Notes: generated from the letters alone by a model not told the origin. 64,000 bases of DNA from Amycolatopsis sp. cg9 (GCF_041346945.1 NZ_CP166850.1:8292501-8356500); one strand, 5' to 3'; positions 33,001-42,200 are shown, counted from the stretch's first letter. Numbers and translations are program-made.

Positions 33001-34963
33001 TCGCCGTCTCCGCGACGTGCACCTGCGAGTCCACTGTGGACAGCTCGTCGACGGTGCGCCGGAGCCGGGCGTTGAAGTCGGCCACCGAGGCCGCGAAGGC
33101 GGGTTCGCTCTCCGTCCGCTGGTTGGGCAGCACGGTCCCGAACACGAACTGCACGCCGGGATCGGCCTCGCGGGCGTTGGCGATGAACGTGCGCAGGCTC
33201 GCCTCCGTGCCCGCGGGGTCGCTCATCCCGAACCCGAGGTCGTTGATGCCGAGCAGCACCAGCAGGTAGTCCGGGTGGTGCGCGCCGACATCGCCTTCGA
33301 CGCGTGCGGCGGCACCGCCGAGCGACTCACCCCAGATGGCGTCGTGGTACTGCGTGAACGCGGGGTCGGCGTAGGTGTGGTTGTCGTTCCAGGTGCCGGC
33401 GACGTTGTCGAACAGGTCGTCCCGCGGGCCGACGAGCGAAAGCTGGGCGTTCACGGCGGTTTCGTGCTTGTCGAACCGGTAACGCCAGGTGAAGTCGCCC
33501 GCGCTGCCCTGGCTGATCGAGTCGCCGACGACCATCACCTGGGACTTCACCGAGATCCGCACCTGGGCCGATACCGGGCCCGCTCCCCGGCGGTTGATCG
33601 ACCTCAGTGCGACGGTGAGGGGCAGGTCGGAATCCTTGAACGTCAGCGACGCGGGCCCGTCGTGGGTGATCACACTGCCCACCTGACCGTCCGGTGTGAC
33701 GACCGCGTACCCCTCGGCCGGCGGCCCGGTCGCAGGCGGCTGCCAGGTCAACGTGGCCGACTCACCGTCCGCCGCCGCCGTCCACGCGATGGCGGACGGC
33801 GGATCGGGTACCGCGGTGTAGAGCCCGGGTCCGCCGACGTGCACCGACGTGGTGGCGACCGCGGACTGCCCGGCGTCGTTGGTGACCTTGAGCCCGATCG
33901 AGTAGTCCCCCGTGGCCGCGAACGACGTCTCGAGGACGTCGCCGTCGGTGGCGGTCGCGTACCGGCCGGAACCGTCGAGGTCCCACGCGTAGGTCAGCGG
34001 CCGCCCGGCCGGATCGGACGACTCGCCCGCGGACAGCAGGACCGGCTTGCCCGGCACCGCCCCGTCGACGGGCGTGATCGCCGCCTCGGGCCCGGCCGAC
34101 GATGGCGCCGGGCGGACCCGCGCGGCGAAGAACTTGGCCGCGTCGAGCGGGTAGATGTCCTGTCCCGGCCCGTCCCCCACCGAGTCGTAGTTCCGGTGCT
34201 CCGTGAACAGGAACGACGCGACCGGGTGGCTGAAGGTCGACCACTTCAGGACACCCTGGCAGATCGGGTCGAGGGCGTGGCAGTACGACCGCACCTTGTC
34301 GCGGGGCGCCGGGAACTCCGGCGGCGCTTCCGCCAGAACGGCGGTCAGGAGACCGTTGCGCAGCCGGTCGAGGTTCCCGAGGCTGGTGCGCGCCCGGCCG
34401 TTCAGCAAGGGGTCGCCGAACAGCGCGACGCCGAGCACCCGGTCGCGCTGGTTGGCGGGCAACGCGCGGTAGACGTTCCCGGTCACCTGGGCGCCCTGGC
34501 TGTAGCCGGACAGCACCAGCCGGGTGCCGGCGCACCGGTCGGTCACGGACTGGATCTTCGCCCGGAGGTTCGCCTCGCCCTTGGCGACCGACGCGGTGTA
34601 CCCGCCCAGCCGTCCCTTGCTGAAGCCCAGCCCCGCCCCGATCCCGTTGGCCATCGCCTCGAAGCCCCCGAAGACCGGGACGGCCGGGTACTGGGCGGCG
34701 ACTTCTTCGGGGGTGTCCGCCAGGCCGTTGGCCCAGAGCTCGACCGAACTGCCCGCCGCCACCACCAACGGCTGGAACTGCCCGTAGAACGCCGCGACGG
34801 CCGGGCCGACACCGTTGTTGTCGGTGACGTCCTCACCCGAGCCGCGCGAGCCGAGGACGAGCACGTCCGGACAGGATTCGGCGGCCCGCGCGGCGGCCAC
34901 CGGCAAGGTGAAGACGCCGAGCACGACGGCGACGATGACGCAAAGAGTCCCCCAGCACCGCAT
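30032..34963 (-). CDS. Giant secreted cutinase - PKD - FN3 - SGNH hydrolase - (FN3-like)x9 protein
   Basis: A 1,643-residue secreted protein. A signal peptide (1-27) precedes a cutinase domain (31-285) with nucleophile GYSQG (S155), the acid segment SYCHALDPICQG and a late His in TFSHPVASF. A PKD-like domain follows (290-378) and one FN3-like domain (385-473). Then an SGNH/GDSL hydrolase (474-695) shows GDSIS (480-484), GINDLG and DGTHPN. Residues 709-1540 are nine FN3-like repeats of about 92 residues, each with ATGYYV, an AGE turn and L-x-PG-x-x-Y-x-F/Y. A 100-residue unknown end domain closes it. The ATG at 34963 follows GGGGGGAG. Two esterase domains plus a long adhesive stalk suggest attack on a polymer such as polyester, cutin or acylated polysaccharide. 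Confidence 0.85.
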   Translation of the reverse strand: MRCWGTLCVIVAVVLGVFTLPVAAARAAESCPDVLVLGSRGSGEDVTDNNGVGPAVAAFYGQFQPLVVAAGSSVELWANGLADTPEEVAAQYPAVPVFGGFEAMANGIGAGLGFSKGRLGGYTASVAKGEANLRAKIQSVTDRCAGTRLVLSGYSQGAQVTGNVYRALPANQRDRVLGVALFGDPLLNGRARTSLGNLDRLRNGLLTAVLAEAPPEFPAPRDKVRSYCHALDPICQGVLKWSTFSHPVASFLFTEHRNYDSVGDGPGQDIYPLDAAKFFAARVRPAPSSAGPEAAITPVDGAVPGKPVLLSAGESSDPAGRPLTYAWDLDGSGRYATATDGDVLETSFAATGDYSIGLKVTNDAGQSAVATTSVHVGGPGLYTAVPDPPSAIAWTAAADGESATLTWQPPATGPPAEGYAVVTPDGQVGSVITHDGPASLTFKDSDLPLTVALRSINRRGAGPVSAQVRISVKSQVMVVGDSISQGSAGDFTWRYRFDKHETAVNAQLSLVGPRDDLFDNVAGTWNDNHTYADPAFTQYHDAIWGESLGGAAARVEGDVGAHHPDYLLVLLGINDLGFGMSDPAGTEASLRTFIANAREADPGVQFVFGTVLPNQRTESEPAFAASVADFNARLRRTVDELSTVDSQVHVAETAKDIVPAADLWDGTHPNAQGEVKIAAAFADSLAGDLAVGEAYPRPYPTVPLGPRVAPQLSAAPGSGQADLSWTLSPGATGYYVHTRDVTAGETAFTRLPYPVTGPQWTAGLLTNGHTYEFQLKATKGSAEGVFSNVATVTPTGPAPDAVTDLSAAPGDGFATLSWTPVANATGYYVFRKNVTAGETAFTQLPWPVSGPTWVAELLAPGETYQFQLQAANGDIRGGLSNVATVAVTGATPDAVTNLSASGGTGIATLSWTPVANATGYYVFRKNVTAGETAFTQLPWPVPGPTWVAEGLTPGGTYQFQVQAANGRLKSGLSNVATANVTGPTPAAVTDLTAEPSGDGEATLSWTRVANATGYYVHVKNVSAGETAFTRLPWPVAGPSWVSAGLVPGAHYQYRVQPVNGYLLGGLSNTADVTLTGTRPAAVTDLRATAGNGQATLAWTPVAAATGYYVYVRNVSAGEGDFTQLRYPVTGSGWVASGLTPGGRYEFKLQPVNGLVRGGFSNVAGVTAGGTTPAGPGDLRATPGTNSATLAWTPAAAATGYYVYVRNVSAGEGGFTQLEFPVTGSGWVASGLTPGGRYEFKLQSVNGLIRGGFSNVAGVTAGGITPAGPGNLRATAGDRAVTLNWTPAANASGYYVYVRNATAGEPNLVKLAYPVSGSSWTARGLIAGAVYQFQLRSLNGLIEGGFSAVVTVTASGAVPAGPGNLRAVASGQANGQVALSWSPAANATGYYVYQRNVTAGEAFKQLPYPVSGASWLANGLVPGATYEFQLRSLNGYLGGGYSATASSIAGGFIPRGPTSLRAVRDFFSATLLWTPAANATGYFIYMKDVSAGDTGFRQLPYPVTGVSWTVEGLIPGHNYQFYLQSLNYLLYGDFSGTIGFQLWNPATNVEVTCDWHAESPYVLTKIRATGYPPNRKVEVYLTTTVTKYYGPFSTNAAGEWSMEAKNTLYSPVGILVQDGVSKKTVLTRTASCGGDPGEGRIGAN
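30345..32840 (-). repeat. Nine tandem FN3-like coding repeats, about 276 bp each
   Basis: The repeat unit carries A-T-L-x-W-T-P-x-A-x-A-T-G-Y-Y-V near its start, N-V-x-A-G-E in the middle, and G-G-x-S-N-V-A before its end. Some neighbours are nearly identical in DNA: around 31,205-31,400 versus 31,495-31,690, and around 32,105-32,250 versus 32,395-32,530. This implies recent duplication or gene conversion. The outer repeats are more diverged. Confidence 0.85.
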
Positions 34964-35064
34964 TCCGGCTCCCCCCAGGAGAAGGACGTCCCGGAAATCT
35001 AAACGACGATCAGCCGCGGCACCATCCGCTACTCGGCCCCATGTGGCCGCGCTAGCCTGACGGC

Positions 35065-35430
35065 ATGGTTTTCCGGCGCAGACGGCACCGCGCACGTCTC
35101 TCCGCTGTCGCGGAACGGATCGGCGCGCGGAACGGCGTCGTCCTGAAAGACGCTTTCTCCGGCGGCCGCGGCGCCAACGGACCGCTCGTGCTGGGGGTTA
35201 TTACCCTTCGAGACGGTGAACCCGGCGAAATCCTCCGGGAACAGCTGGAAAACGCGGCCGCCGGCGGGTACGCGGGCCCGCCGAAATACACCGAGGCCGA
35301 CGGGTGCGGTTTCATCGGCGTCCCGGACCTGCCGATGCTGATCATCAAGACCTTCGCGGCGGGGAAGGTGATCCCGCTGCACGGCGAAGTCCCGCCGGGA
35401 CGGACCGGTGTGGTGGTGAGCTTGACCTAG
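35065..35430 (+). CDS. Hypothetical small protein
   Basis: A 121-residue protein that I do not recognise. It begins with a basic stretch (MVFRRRRHRARLSAVAERIG) and has a compact alpha/beta body with GEILREQLENAAAGGYAGPP and PDLPMLIIKTFAAGKVIPLHG. There is no signal peptide and no membrane segment. Codon use is normal for the region, which supports real coding. It is divergent from the giant secreted protein (about 100 bases between starts), and its end overlaps the convergent SnoaL-like gene by 4 bases. Confidence 0.55.
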   Translation: MVFRRRRHRARLSAVAERIGARNGVVLKDAFSGGRGANGPLVLGVITLRDGEPGEILREQLENAAAGGYAGPPKYTEADGCGFIGVPDLPMLIIKTFAAGKVIPLHGEVPPGRTGVVVSLT

Positions 35431-35855
35431 CTGACGATCCGCAACGCCGCTTCCGCGCCGCCCAGGGCGGCCAGGTGCGACAGCGGGTTCCAGAAATCCC
35501 GGTACAGCAAGAATTCCCCGCCCCGGACGCGCACCACCGAAATGTAGCGCTGGTGGAACTCCAGCCCCGTCCGCAACGCCCGGCCGTCGCCGCGGTACTC
35601 CGCGATCACCAGGTCCGGCTCACCCGTCGCGTGGAACTCCAGTCCCGAAAACGCGACCTCCAGGTGCTCCGCGAACTTCTCCATCTGCTGCCACAACGCC
35701 TCGCGCCCGGCGAACCGCTCCGGCCACCCCGGCGGGGCGTACGGGAACTCCAGCACCCCGTCCGCCGCGAACAGGTCCACCCAGCCCCGGGCATCACCCG
35801 CTTCGAGCAGATCCAGGCTGTGCGCGAGAACTTCCTGCGCCGGCGAACGTGTCAT
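35427..35855 (-). CDS. SnoaL-like/NTF2-like protein, last gene of NRPS operon
   Basis: A 142-residue NTF2-fold protein: AHSLDLLEAGDARGWVDLFA, then DGVLEFPYAPPGWPERFAGR and a sheet with GLEFHATGEPDLVIAEYRG. These are standard features of the SnoaL_3-like group, whose members are small cyclases, isomerases or hydrolases, or have no known activity. The ATG at 35855 overlaps the stop of the SDR gene (ATGA), so it is translated together with the SDR and is the fifth gene of the NRPS operon. A role in tailoring or cyclising the peptide product is possible but inferred. Confidence 0.75.
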   Translation of the reverse strand: MTRSPAQEVLAHSLDLLEAGDARGWVDLFAADGVLEFPYAPPGWPERFAGREALWQQMEKFAEHLEVAFSGLEFHATGEPDLVIAEYRGDGRALRTGLEFHQRYISVVRVRGGEFLLYRDFWNPLSHLAALGGAEAALRIVS

Positions 35856-36742
35856 GCCGCACCTCTCAGGGTTTCTTCGGTGGCGGGCGCGCTCGTGACG
35901 ACGCCCGCGAACATGCGGTCGATGAGCCGGTCCGGCAGCAGCCGGGCGATGCGGGCGCCGCGGGTGGCGTCCGGGCCGACCGAGTAGCGCGTCTTCGGGC
36001 GCGGCGAGGCCAGTGCGTGGTGGACCGCGGCCGCCACGTCCTCCGGGCGGGTCCTGCTGGCCCGCGCGCCCGCCTCGTTCCCGGCCAGGAAGCGCAGGAA
36101 CGTGTCGCGGTACAGGCGGGTGACGGGTTCCGGGGCGGCCGCGAGAACCCCTCGGCCGTCCTGGGAAACCTTGGCCCAGATCGGGGTCATGATCGCGCCC
36201 GGGCGGACGACGGAGACGCCGACGCCTGCCGGGGCCAGCTCGCGGCGGAGTGCGTCGCTCATCGCTTCCTTCGCGAACTGCGCCATCGCGTACGCGCCCA
36301 GGTACGGGACCACCAGGGAACCCAGGCCCGACGTCACGTTGACGACGCGGCCGCCCGCGGTGCGCAGCAGCGGGAGGAACGCGCGGGTGACCGCCAGCGT
36401 GCCGATCACGTTCGTCTCCAGCTGGCGGCGCAGGTCGTCCGACGACAGGCATTCCACCGGCGCGGACACGCAGATGCCCGCGTTGTTCACCAGCCCCCAC
36501 ACGCCGTCCGGGCCGGCGAGGGCATCGGCCGCCGCGGCGATCGTGCGGTCGTCGGTGACGTCGATGACCGCGTAGGTCAACGCCGCGGACCCGGCGATCA
36601 GGGCTTCGCCGTCCGCGGCGCGGCGCACCCCGGCCACCACCCGGAAGCCGGCCTCCGCGAGCTTCAGCGCCGTGGTCCGGCCGAGACCGGTCGACGCGCC
36701 GGTGACCACCACGGTCCGGCCGTTGTTCGCACGGTTGACCAT
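35852..36742 (-). CDS. SDR family protein with altered active site, NRPS operon
   Basis: A 296-residue classical SDR. The cofactor motif VVVTGASTGLGRTTALKLAE and LVNNAGICVS are intact, and the serine is present (S138 in VNVTSGLGS). The catalytic Y-x-x-x-K is Y151-A-M-A-Q155, so the active-site lysine is replaced by glutamine. A C-terminal extension after residue 220 is typical of the DHRS-like/retinol dehydrogenase type. GAGGAGGAG just before the ATG at 36742 is a strong ribosome site. It lies 11 bases after the acyltransferase gene. It may use altered chemistry or may bind cofactor without normal turnover. Confidence 0.82.
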   Translation of the reverse strand: MVNRANNGRTVVVTGASTGLGRTTALKLAEAGFRVVAGVRRAADGEALIAGSAALTYAVIDVTDDRTIAAAADALAGPDGVWGLVNNAGICVSAPVECLSSDDLRRQLETNVIGTLAVTRAFLPLLRTAGGRVVNVTSGLGSLVVPYLGAYAMAQFAKEAMSDALRRELAPAGVGVSVVRPGAIMTPIWAKVSQDGRGVLAAAPEPVTRLYRDTFLRFLAGNEAGARASRTRPEDVAAAVHHALASPRPKTRYSVGPDATRGARIARLLPDRLIDRMFAGVVTSAPATEETLRGAA

Positions 36743-36753
36743 CGTTCTCCTCC

Positions 36754-38034
36754 TCACGAGGCCCGCGCGGCGGAGCGCACCGCGTCCAGGCACCGGTCGA
36801 CGAGCGCGGCGGCCCGGTCTCCGGGCACCGCGTCCGCGATGTACGCGCAGTTCCAGAACAGCCGGCCGTGGCTGGTGTTCACGGTCGCGACGACGTAGCC
36901 GTTGACGGAAAGGCCCGCCACGAACTGGCTGCCGTCCACCTGCCACCGGCCGATCACGCCGGGCACGGCGAAGCGGCCGAGGTTGGACAGGCACAGGTTG
37001 ATCGGCCCGCTCTCCTCCATGTACCGCATGATCGGCTCGGCGTCCGCCAACGACTTCAGCCCGCTGCCCGCCACGAACCCGACCAGGTCGAAGTGCTCGC
37101 CGCGGTCCTTGCGCCGGGCCAGGTCCGCGCTCGCCGCCCGGGCCGCGTCCCACAGGGGGACGTCGCAGTCGACGAACGTCGGGATGGTGGCCACGTACGT
37201 CCCGGCCTCGTCCGCGGCGACCGGCGGGACCAGTTCGGCCCGGAAGTCGACCGGCGACCCGATGGCGACGTGGCCGGATCCGCCGGCGGCGCGGGCCATC
37301 GCCGCCGCCAGCAGCCCGTGCACCGTGGACCGCTCGCGCCGGCACGCCTCGACGACGGCGGCGAGCTCGGCGCCGGTCAGCTCGCGGTGCAGCACGCGGG
37401 TGCGCCGCGAAGCCATCGGCACCGCCGCGCTCGGCTCGAACCGGCTCGGCCGCAGGCGCGCGACGTCGTCGGCGTCCCGGCGCTGCTGGTCGGCGCGGCG
37501 CTGCTCGCCGGCGCTGCCGAGGTTCCGGGCCGGCATGACGTCCTCGGGCGAAGGCGGCGTCCGCAGCGGGGCCGGCAACGGCTCGTCCCGCTCGATCTTC
37601 GCCGCCAGCTCCAGGCATTCCCGGGCCAGGGAGATCGCGGTGGTGCCGTCGGCGACGCAGTGCGGCAGGGTGAGCACGAGGTCCTGCGCGCCCTCCCGGT
37701 CGATCAGCGTCGCCCGGATCAGCGGGCCGAGCCGCCACGGCACGGCCTCGGCCAGCTCGGTCTCGTCGACCTCGCGCACCCAGTCGCCGCCGCCGACGCA
37801 CCGCAACGGGATCCGCCGGCCGGTCGGCACCCACACCGGGTCGTTGCCGTCCGCGTCGGTCTCGATCCGCAGCCCCAGCAGCGGGTGCCGCCGTTGCAGC
37901 GCGTCGAGCGCCGCGCGCAGCAGCCCCGGCGGGAGTTCGCCGCGCACCTCCACCCTCGAGATCACGTTGAGCGGTGAGACCTGGTCACACCACCAATACC
38001 AGCGCTCGACGGCGCTGAGCGGACGGCCGTTCAT
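36754..38034 (-). CDS. PapA-like acyltransferase (condensation-domain superfamily)
   Basis: A 426-residue standalone protein with the condensation/PapA fold. The catalytic motif is LTLPHCVADGTT, giving H125-x-x-x-D129-G130. The first His of the NRPS-type HHxxxDG is a Pro here, which is acceptable in PapA5-like enzymes. The second half contains the solvent-channel/bridge region (AGTYVATIPTFVDCDVPLWD) and SNLGRFAVPG, typical of PapA proteins. These esterify a hydroxyl with an acyl group from a carrier or CoA. It follows the flavin monooxygenase by 9 bases, so it belongs to the NRPS operon and may acylate the product. Confidence 0.82.
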   Translation of the reverse strand: MNGRPLSAVERWYWWCDQVSPLNVISRVEVRGELPPGLLRAALDALQRRHPLLGLRIETDADGNDPVWVPTGRRIPLRCVGGGDWVREVDETELAEAVPWRLGPLIRATLIDREGAQDLVLTLPHCVADGTTAISLARECLELAAKIERDEPLPAPLRTPPSPEDVMPARNLGSAGEQRRADQQRRDADDVARLRPSRFEPSAAVPMASRRTRVLHRELTGAELAAVVEACRRERSTVHGLLAAAMARAAGGSGHVAIGSPVDFRAELVPPVAADEAGTYVATIPTFVDCDVPLWDAARAASADLARRKDRGEHFDLVGFVAGSGLKSLADAEPIMRYMEESGPINLCLSNLGRFAVPGVIGRWQVDGSQFVAGLSVNGYVVATVNTSHGRLFWNCAYIADAVPGDRAAALVDRCLDAVRSAARAS

Positions 38035-38043
38035 CGCACTCCT

Positions 38044-39213
38044 TCAGACGAGGACACCGGGGAAGGTCAACAGGTCGCGCTGGCCGGCGACGAGGTCGTC
38101 GAACGATGTCCCGCGCAGCCGGTCGTCGCGCTCGCGCCGCAGCGCCGGGTCCTCCAGCTGCTCGCTTTCGCTCAAGGCGCGCGACGCCTCGACGACCATC
38201 CGGGTCCGGTCCCGCCGCTGGTCCTCGTAGCTGCGCAGCGCGGCGACCGGGTCGTCGATCCGCGCGAGGGTCGTGGCCAGGACGACGGCGTCCTCGACGG
38301 CCATCCCGGCGCCCTGGCCGAGGCTGGTCAGCATCGGGTGCGCCGCGTCGCCCAGCAGCGTCACCCGGCCTTCGCCCCACTTCTCGAGGAAGACGCGGTC
38401 GCGCGCGGGGACGGCGATGACGTTCTCGATCGGCGTCACCGCGATCGCGGCCGTGACTTCGTCCGCCCAGCCGTCGTAGAGCGCCAGCAGGTCTTCGCGG
38501 GTGCCGCGCCAGTCACGGGCTTCGGCCACCGGCAGGTTCTTGGTGCCCCACCAGTAGAAGTCGCCGCCGCCGATGTCGAGCAGGCCGAAGCGCTGGCCGC
38601 TCCCCCAGTAGTGCGCCACGGCGCCCTTCGGCAGCGCCGGGTGGCGGAACGGCGTGATGGCGAGCCAGCAGACGTAACCGGGCTCCAGCACCGCCTCGTC
38701 CGGCCCGGCGAACTGGCGCCGCACCACCGAGTTGAAGCCGTCCGCGCCCACGACGACGTCGCCGCGGGCGGTGCTGCCGTCGTCGAACTCGACCGTGGCG
38801 CCGTACACCCCGGACTCCACGCGGACCGCCCGCCTGCCCAGGAAGACCGGCACCCCACCGGCGGCTTCGCGCAGGGCCTCGTGCAGGGCGTTGCGGCCGA
38901 TGCACACGCTCGGCGCGCCCAGCTCGTGGCCGACCTCGGGCATCGGCAGCCGCACGATCGGGCCGCCCTGGGCGTCCTTGATGTCGAACGCGGTGACGAC
39001 TTCGCCGCGGCGGGCGAGGTCGAGGTCGATGCCGAGGGTGGCGAGCGCGCTGATGGCGTTGGTGATCATGCCGAGACCGGAGCCTTCGGCGCGCAACGTC
39101 GTGGCCCGCTCGTGCACTTCGACCTCGATGCCGCACCGCTTCAGCGCGGCCGCGAGGGCGAGGCCGCCGATGCCGGCCCCGAGCACGATGACCTTCAGGT
39201 GTTCAGCTGGCAT
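38044..39213 (-). CDS. FAD-dependent monooxygenase, candidate ring-contracting oxygenase
   Basis: A 389-residue class A flavoprotein monooxygenase. It shows the dinucleotide motif VIVLGAGIGGLALAAALKRC, the middle DG motif VVVGADGFNSVVRRQF, and the late GD motif RVTLLGDAAHPMLTSLGQGA. In legonmycin, pyrrolizixenamide and brabantamide pathways one FAD monooxygenase next to a bimodular NRPS carries out the Baeyer-Villiger-type step that contracts the first-formed bicycle (established knowledge). Its start overlaps the NRPS stop by 11 bases. That it performs the same step here is inference from context. Confidence 0.85.
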   Translation of the reverse strand: MPAEHLKVIVLGAGIGGLALAAALKRCGIEVEVHERATTLRAEGSGLGMITNAISALATLGIDLDLARRGEVVTAFDIKDAQGGPIVRLPMPEVGHELGAPSVCIGRNALHEALREAAGGVPVFLGRRAVRVESGVYGATVEFDDGSTARGDVVVGADGFNSVVRRQFAGPDEAVLEPGYVCWLAITPFRHPALPKGAVAHYWGSGQRFGLLDIGGGDFYWWGTKNLPVAEARDWRGTREDLLALYDGWADEVTAAIAVTPIENVIAVPARDRVFLEKWGEGRVTLLGDAAHPMLTSLGQGAGMAVEDAVVLATTLARIDDPVAALRSYEDQRRDRTRMVVEASRALSESEQLEDPALRRERDDRLRGTSFDDLVAGQRDLLTFPGVLV

Positions 39214-42200
39214 GGGACTGCGCCTCCTGGCCGTGGATCAGTTCGCTGACGACGCGGGCGAGCCGCGCGACCCGGGGTTCTTCCATGATCGTGAGGTGGT
39301 CGCCCGGGGTGGTGACGACTTCGACGGTGCCGCCGGTGAGCGCGCCCCAGCCGTTGTCCGGCAGGTGGTGCAGGCTGCCCGCCGCGCCGTGCATCGCTTC
39401 CAGCACCTGGGGCAGCGGCTCTTCCGCGCGGACGAGGACGACGTCCTGGCCGGTCTCCGGCGGCCGGTACGCGAGAGTGGCCTGCCAGTTGGCGCGGTAG
39501 AGCCGGAACAGCCGCCGGATCACCGCGGCCGAGCTGCCCGCCGGCAGCACGCCCAGTTCCGCGGCGCGCCGCGCGATGTGCTCGAACCGGTCGTCGAGCG
39601 ACACGACGTGCGCGGGCAGCCCTTCGAGCGGCGAGGCACCGCCGCGCTCGAGCCACAGCAGCTCCCAGAAGAACCAGCCGAGCAGCGCCTCGTCGGTGTA
39701 GCTCTCCCGCAGCAGCGGGTTGACGGCCACCGTGTCGAGCAGGATCGGCCGGTCCACCGCTTCCCCGGCGGCCCCCAGCCGCCGGGCCAGCTCGAACGCG
39801 ACGAACCCGCCGAAGGACCACCCGGCGATCGTGTACGGACCGTGCGGCTGCACCGTGCGGATCTCCGCGAGGTAGCTCCCGACCAGGTCCTCCACAGTGG
39901 ACAGCGGGGTGCTGCCCGCCTCCGCGCCGGCCGCCTGCAGGGCGTAGACCGGCAGGTCGTCCGGCAGGTGCTTCGCGAGGGGGACGTAGCAGAGCACGTT
40001 GCCGCCCATCGGGTGCACGATGAACAGCGGCCGCCCGCTGCCGTGCGGCTTCAGCGGGACGAGCGCCGAGAACACCGGCTTCGCCGCCCCCAGCCGCCGG
40101 GCGAGCGTCGCCACGGTGGGCGCGGCCAGCAGGGCCGACGGCGCCAGCTCGGTGCCGAACCGCTGTTCCAGCGTCACCACGACCCGCATGGCGACGAGCG
40201 ATGTCATACCGAGGTCGAAGACGTTGGCGTGCACGCCGATCGCGGGCAGCCCGAGCAGGTCCGCGACCAGCTCGGCGAGCACGCGTTCGCGGTCGTCGCG
40301 CGGCGGCGTGGTGTCGTGGGTGGCGGCCACTTCCAGCGGCAGCGCGCGCAGGGCCGCGTCGTCGCGTTTGCCGCTGGGCGTGCGCGGCAGGTCCGGCAGC
40401 CATTGGAAGTGCGTCGGCACCAGGTGCTCCGGCAGCGTCTCGCGCAACGCCGCGCGCAGCTCGCCCGCGCCGGCGGGGGCGCCGGTCAGGAAGGCGACCA
40501 GCTCGTTGTCCCCGCCCGGGTGCCGGGGCCGGACGACGACGGCGACTTCGCCGGGCCCGCGGGCGAGGTCGCCCAGTGCCAGTTCCGCTTCCGCCGGTTC
40601 GACCCGGAAACCGCGCACCTTGGCCTGGTCGTCGGAGCGGCCGGTGCAGACGATCGAGCCGTCCGGGAGCGCGTAACCGAGATCGCCGGTGCGGTAGAGG
40701 CGGCCGGATCCGGTGTCCCGGAAGCGTTCCGCGGTGAGGTCGGCGCGGCCGAGGTAGCCGTCCGCGAGGCACGTGCCGGCCGCGTACAGCTCGCCTGTGA
40801 CGCCGGGCGGGACCCGCCGGAGGTCCGCGTCGAGGACGTGCAGGGCGGCGCCGTCGATCGGCCTGCCGATGGGTGGCAGGTCCGGGAAGTGTTCCGGCGG
40901 CCCGGTGAGCGTGTGGTGGGTGACGACGTGGGTCTCGGTGGGGCCGTACTGGTTTTCCAGCAGCACCCCCGGCACCGCGGCGCACAGCCGCCGGATCTCG
41001 TCGGTGATCCGGAGCTGCTCCCCCGACGAGATGACGACCCGGAGGTCCTCGGGGAACGAACCCGTGGCCACGGCGGCCGAGGCGAGCTGCTGGAGCGCGA
41101 CGTACGGCAGGAACACCCGCTCGACGCGGTGGGTACGCATGAGCCGCAGCACCGCCGCCGGGTCGCCCCGGTCCGGGACCAGGCAGAGCGTCCCGCCGAA
41201 GCAGAGCGTCGCGAAGATCTCCTGGAACGACACGTCGAAGCTGAGCGGCGCGTACTGGAGGGTGACCGCGGCGCGGCCGCTGGCGGTCCGGTCCTGCCAG
41301 GCGACCAGGTTGGCCAGGGCCCGGTGCGGCATGGCGACGCCCTTGGGCTGCCCGGTCGAGCCGGAGGTGAACAGGACGTACGCGGTGGTTTCCGGGGTGA
41401 CGACCCCGCGGGGCGGCGCACCCGCCGGCCGCAGCAGCTCGGCCGCGGCGACGGTCCGCCGGGTGGGCAGCGCCGGGTGGGAACCGACGACCAGCTCCGG
41501 GTCCGCGTGCTCGACGAGGTGGGCCAGCCGCCGCGGCGGGTAGCCGGTGTCGAGCGGCAGCACCGCCGCGCCCGCCTTGAGCACGCCGAGCAGGACCGCG
41601 ATCGTCTCCGGGTCCCGCCCGGCCGCGACCCCGACGATCGAACCGGCCCGCACGCCGCGCCGCCGCAGGTTCGCGGCAACCGCGTCCGCGGCCGCGCCCA
41701 GCTTGCCGTACGTCCACTGCGTTTCCCCGGTGAGCGCGAGCGCGGCCGGGTGGTCCGCGACGCACCGGTCGAACCGCGCGACGACGTCGGCGTGGTGCGC
41801 CGCCGGGACGGCCTGAGGTGGCGGCGCGGTGAGGAAGCCCAGGCCGGCGGGATCGTCGGGCCGGTCGAGCAGTTCGGTCAGGACGCGCACGTAGTGGTCG
41901 CCGTACAGGCGGAGCTGCGCGGCGGTGACCGTGGTGCCGTTGCCGTCCACGCGCAGCCACAGGTGGTCGTCGGCCGGGTCGGTGACCACGTTGACGAGCA
42001 GCTCGAAGTTGGTCTGCTCGTAGGTGTCGAACGCCAGCAGGTCCACGCCGGGGATCCGGACCGCTTCGCCGAGCTGCCGGAAGTGGACGTAGTTGAACGC
42101 CGTCACGGCGGGCGGGCGCCCGAGCCGGTCCTGGATGGCGCTGAGCGGGTAGCGGCGGTGCGCGTAGGCCGCCTTCTCCGCGAGGAACGCTTCGCGGATG

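Noticed and set aside
34964..35095. N-terminal extension of the cutinase-SGNH protein
   Set aside because: A signal peptide and ribosome site start at 34963. The extension would hide the signal peptide.
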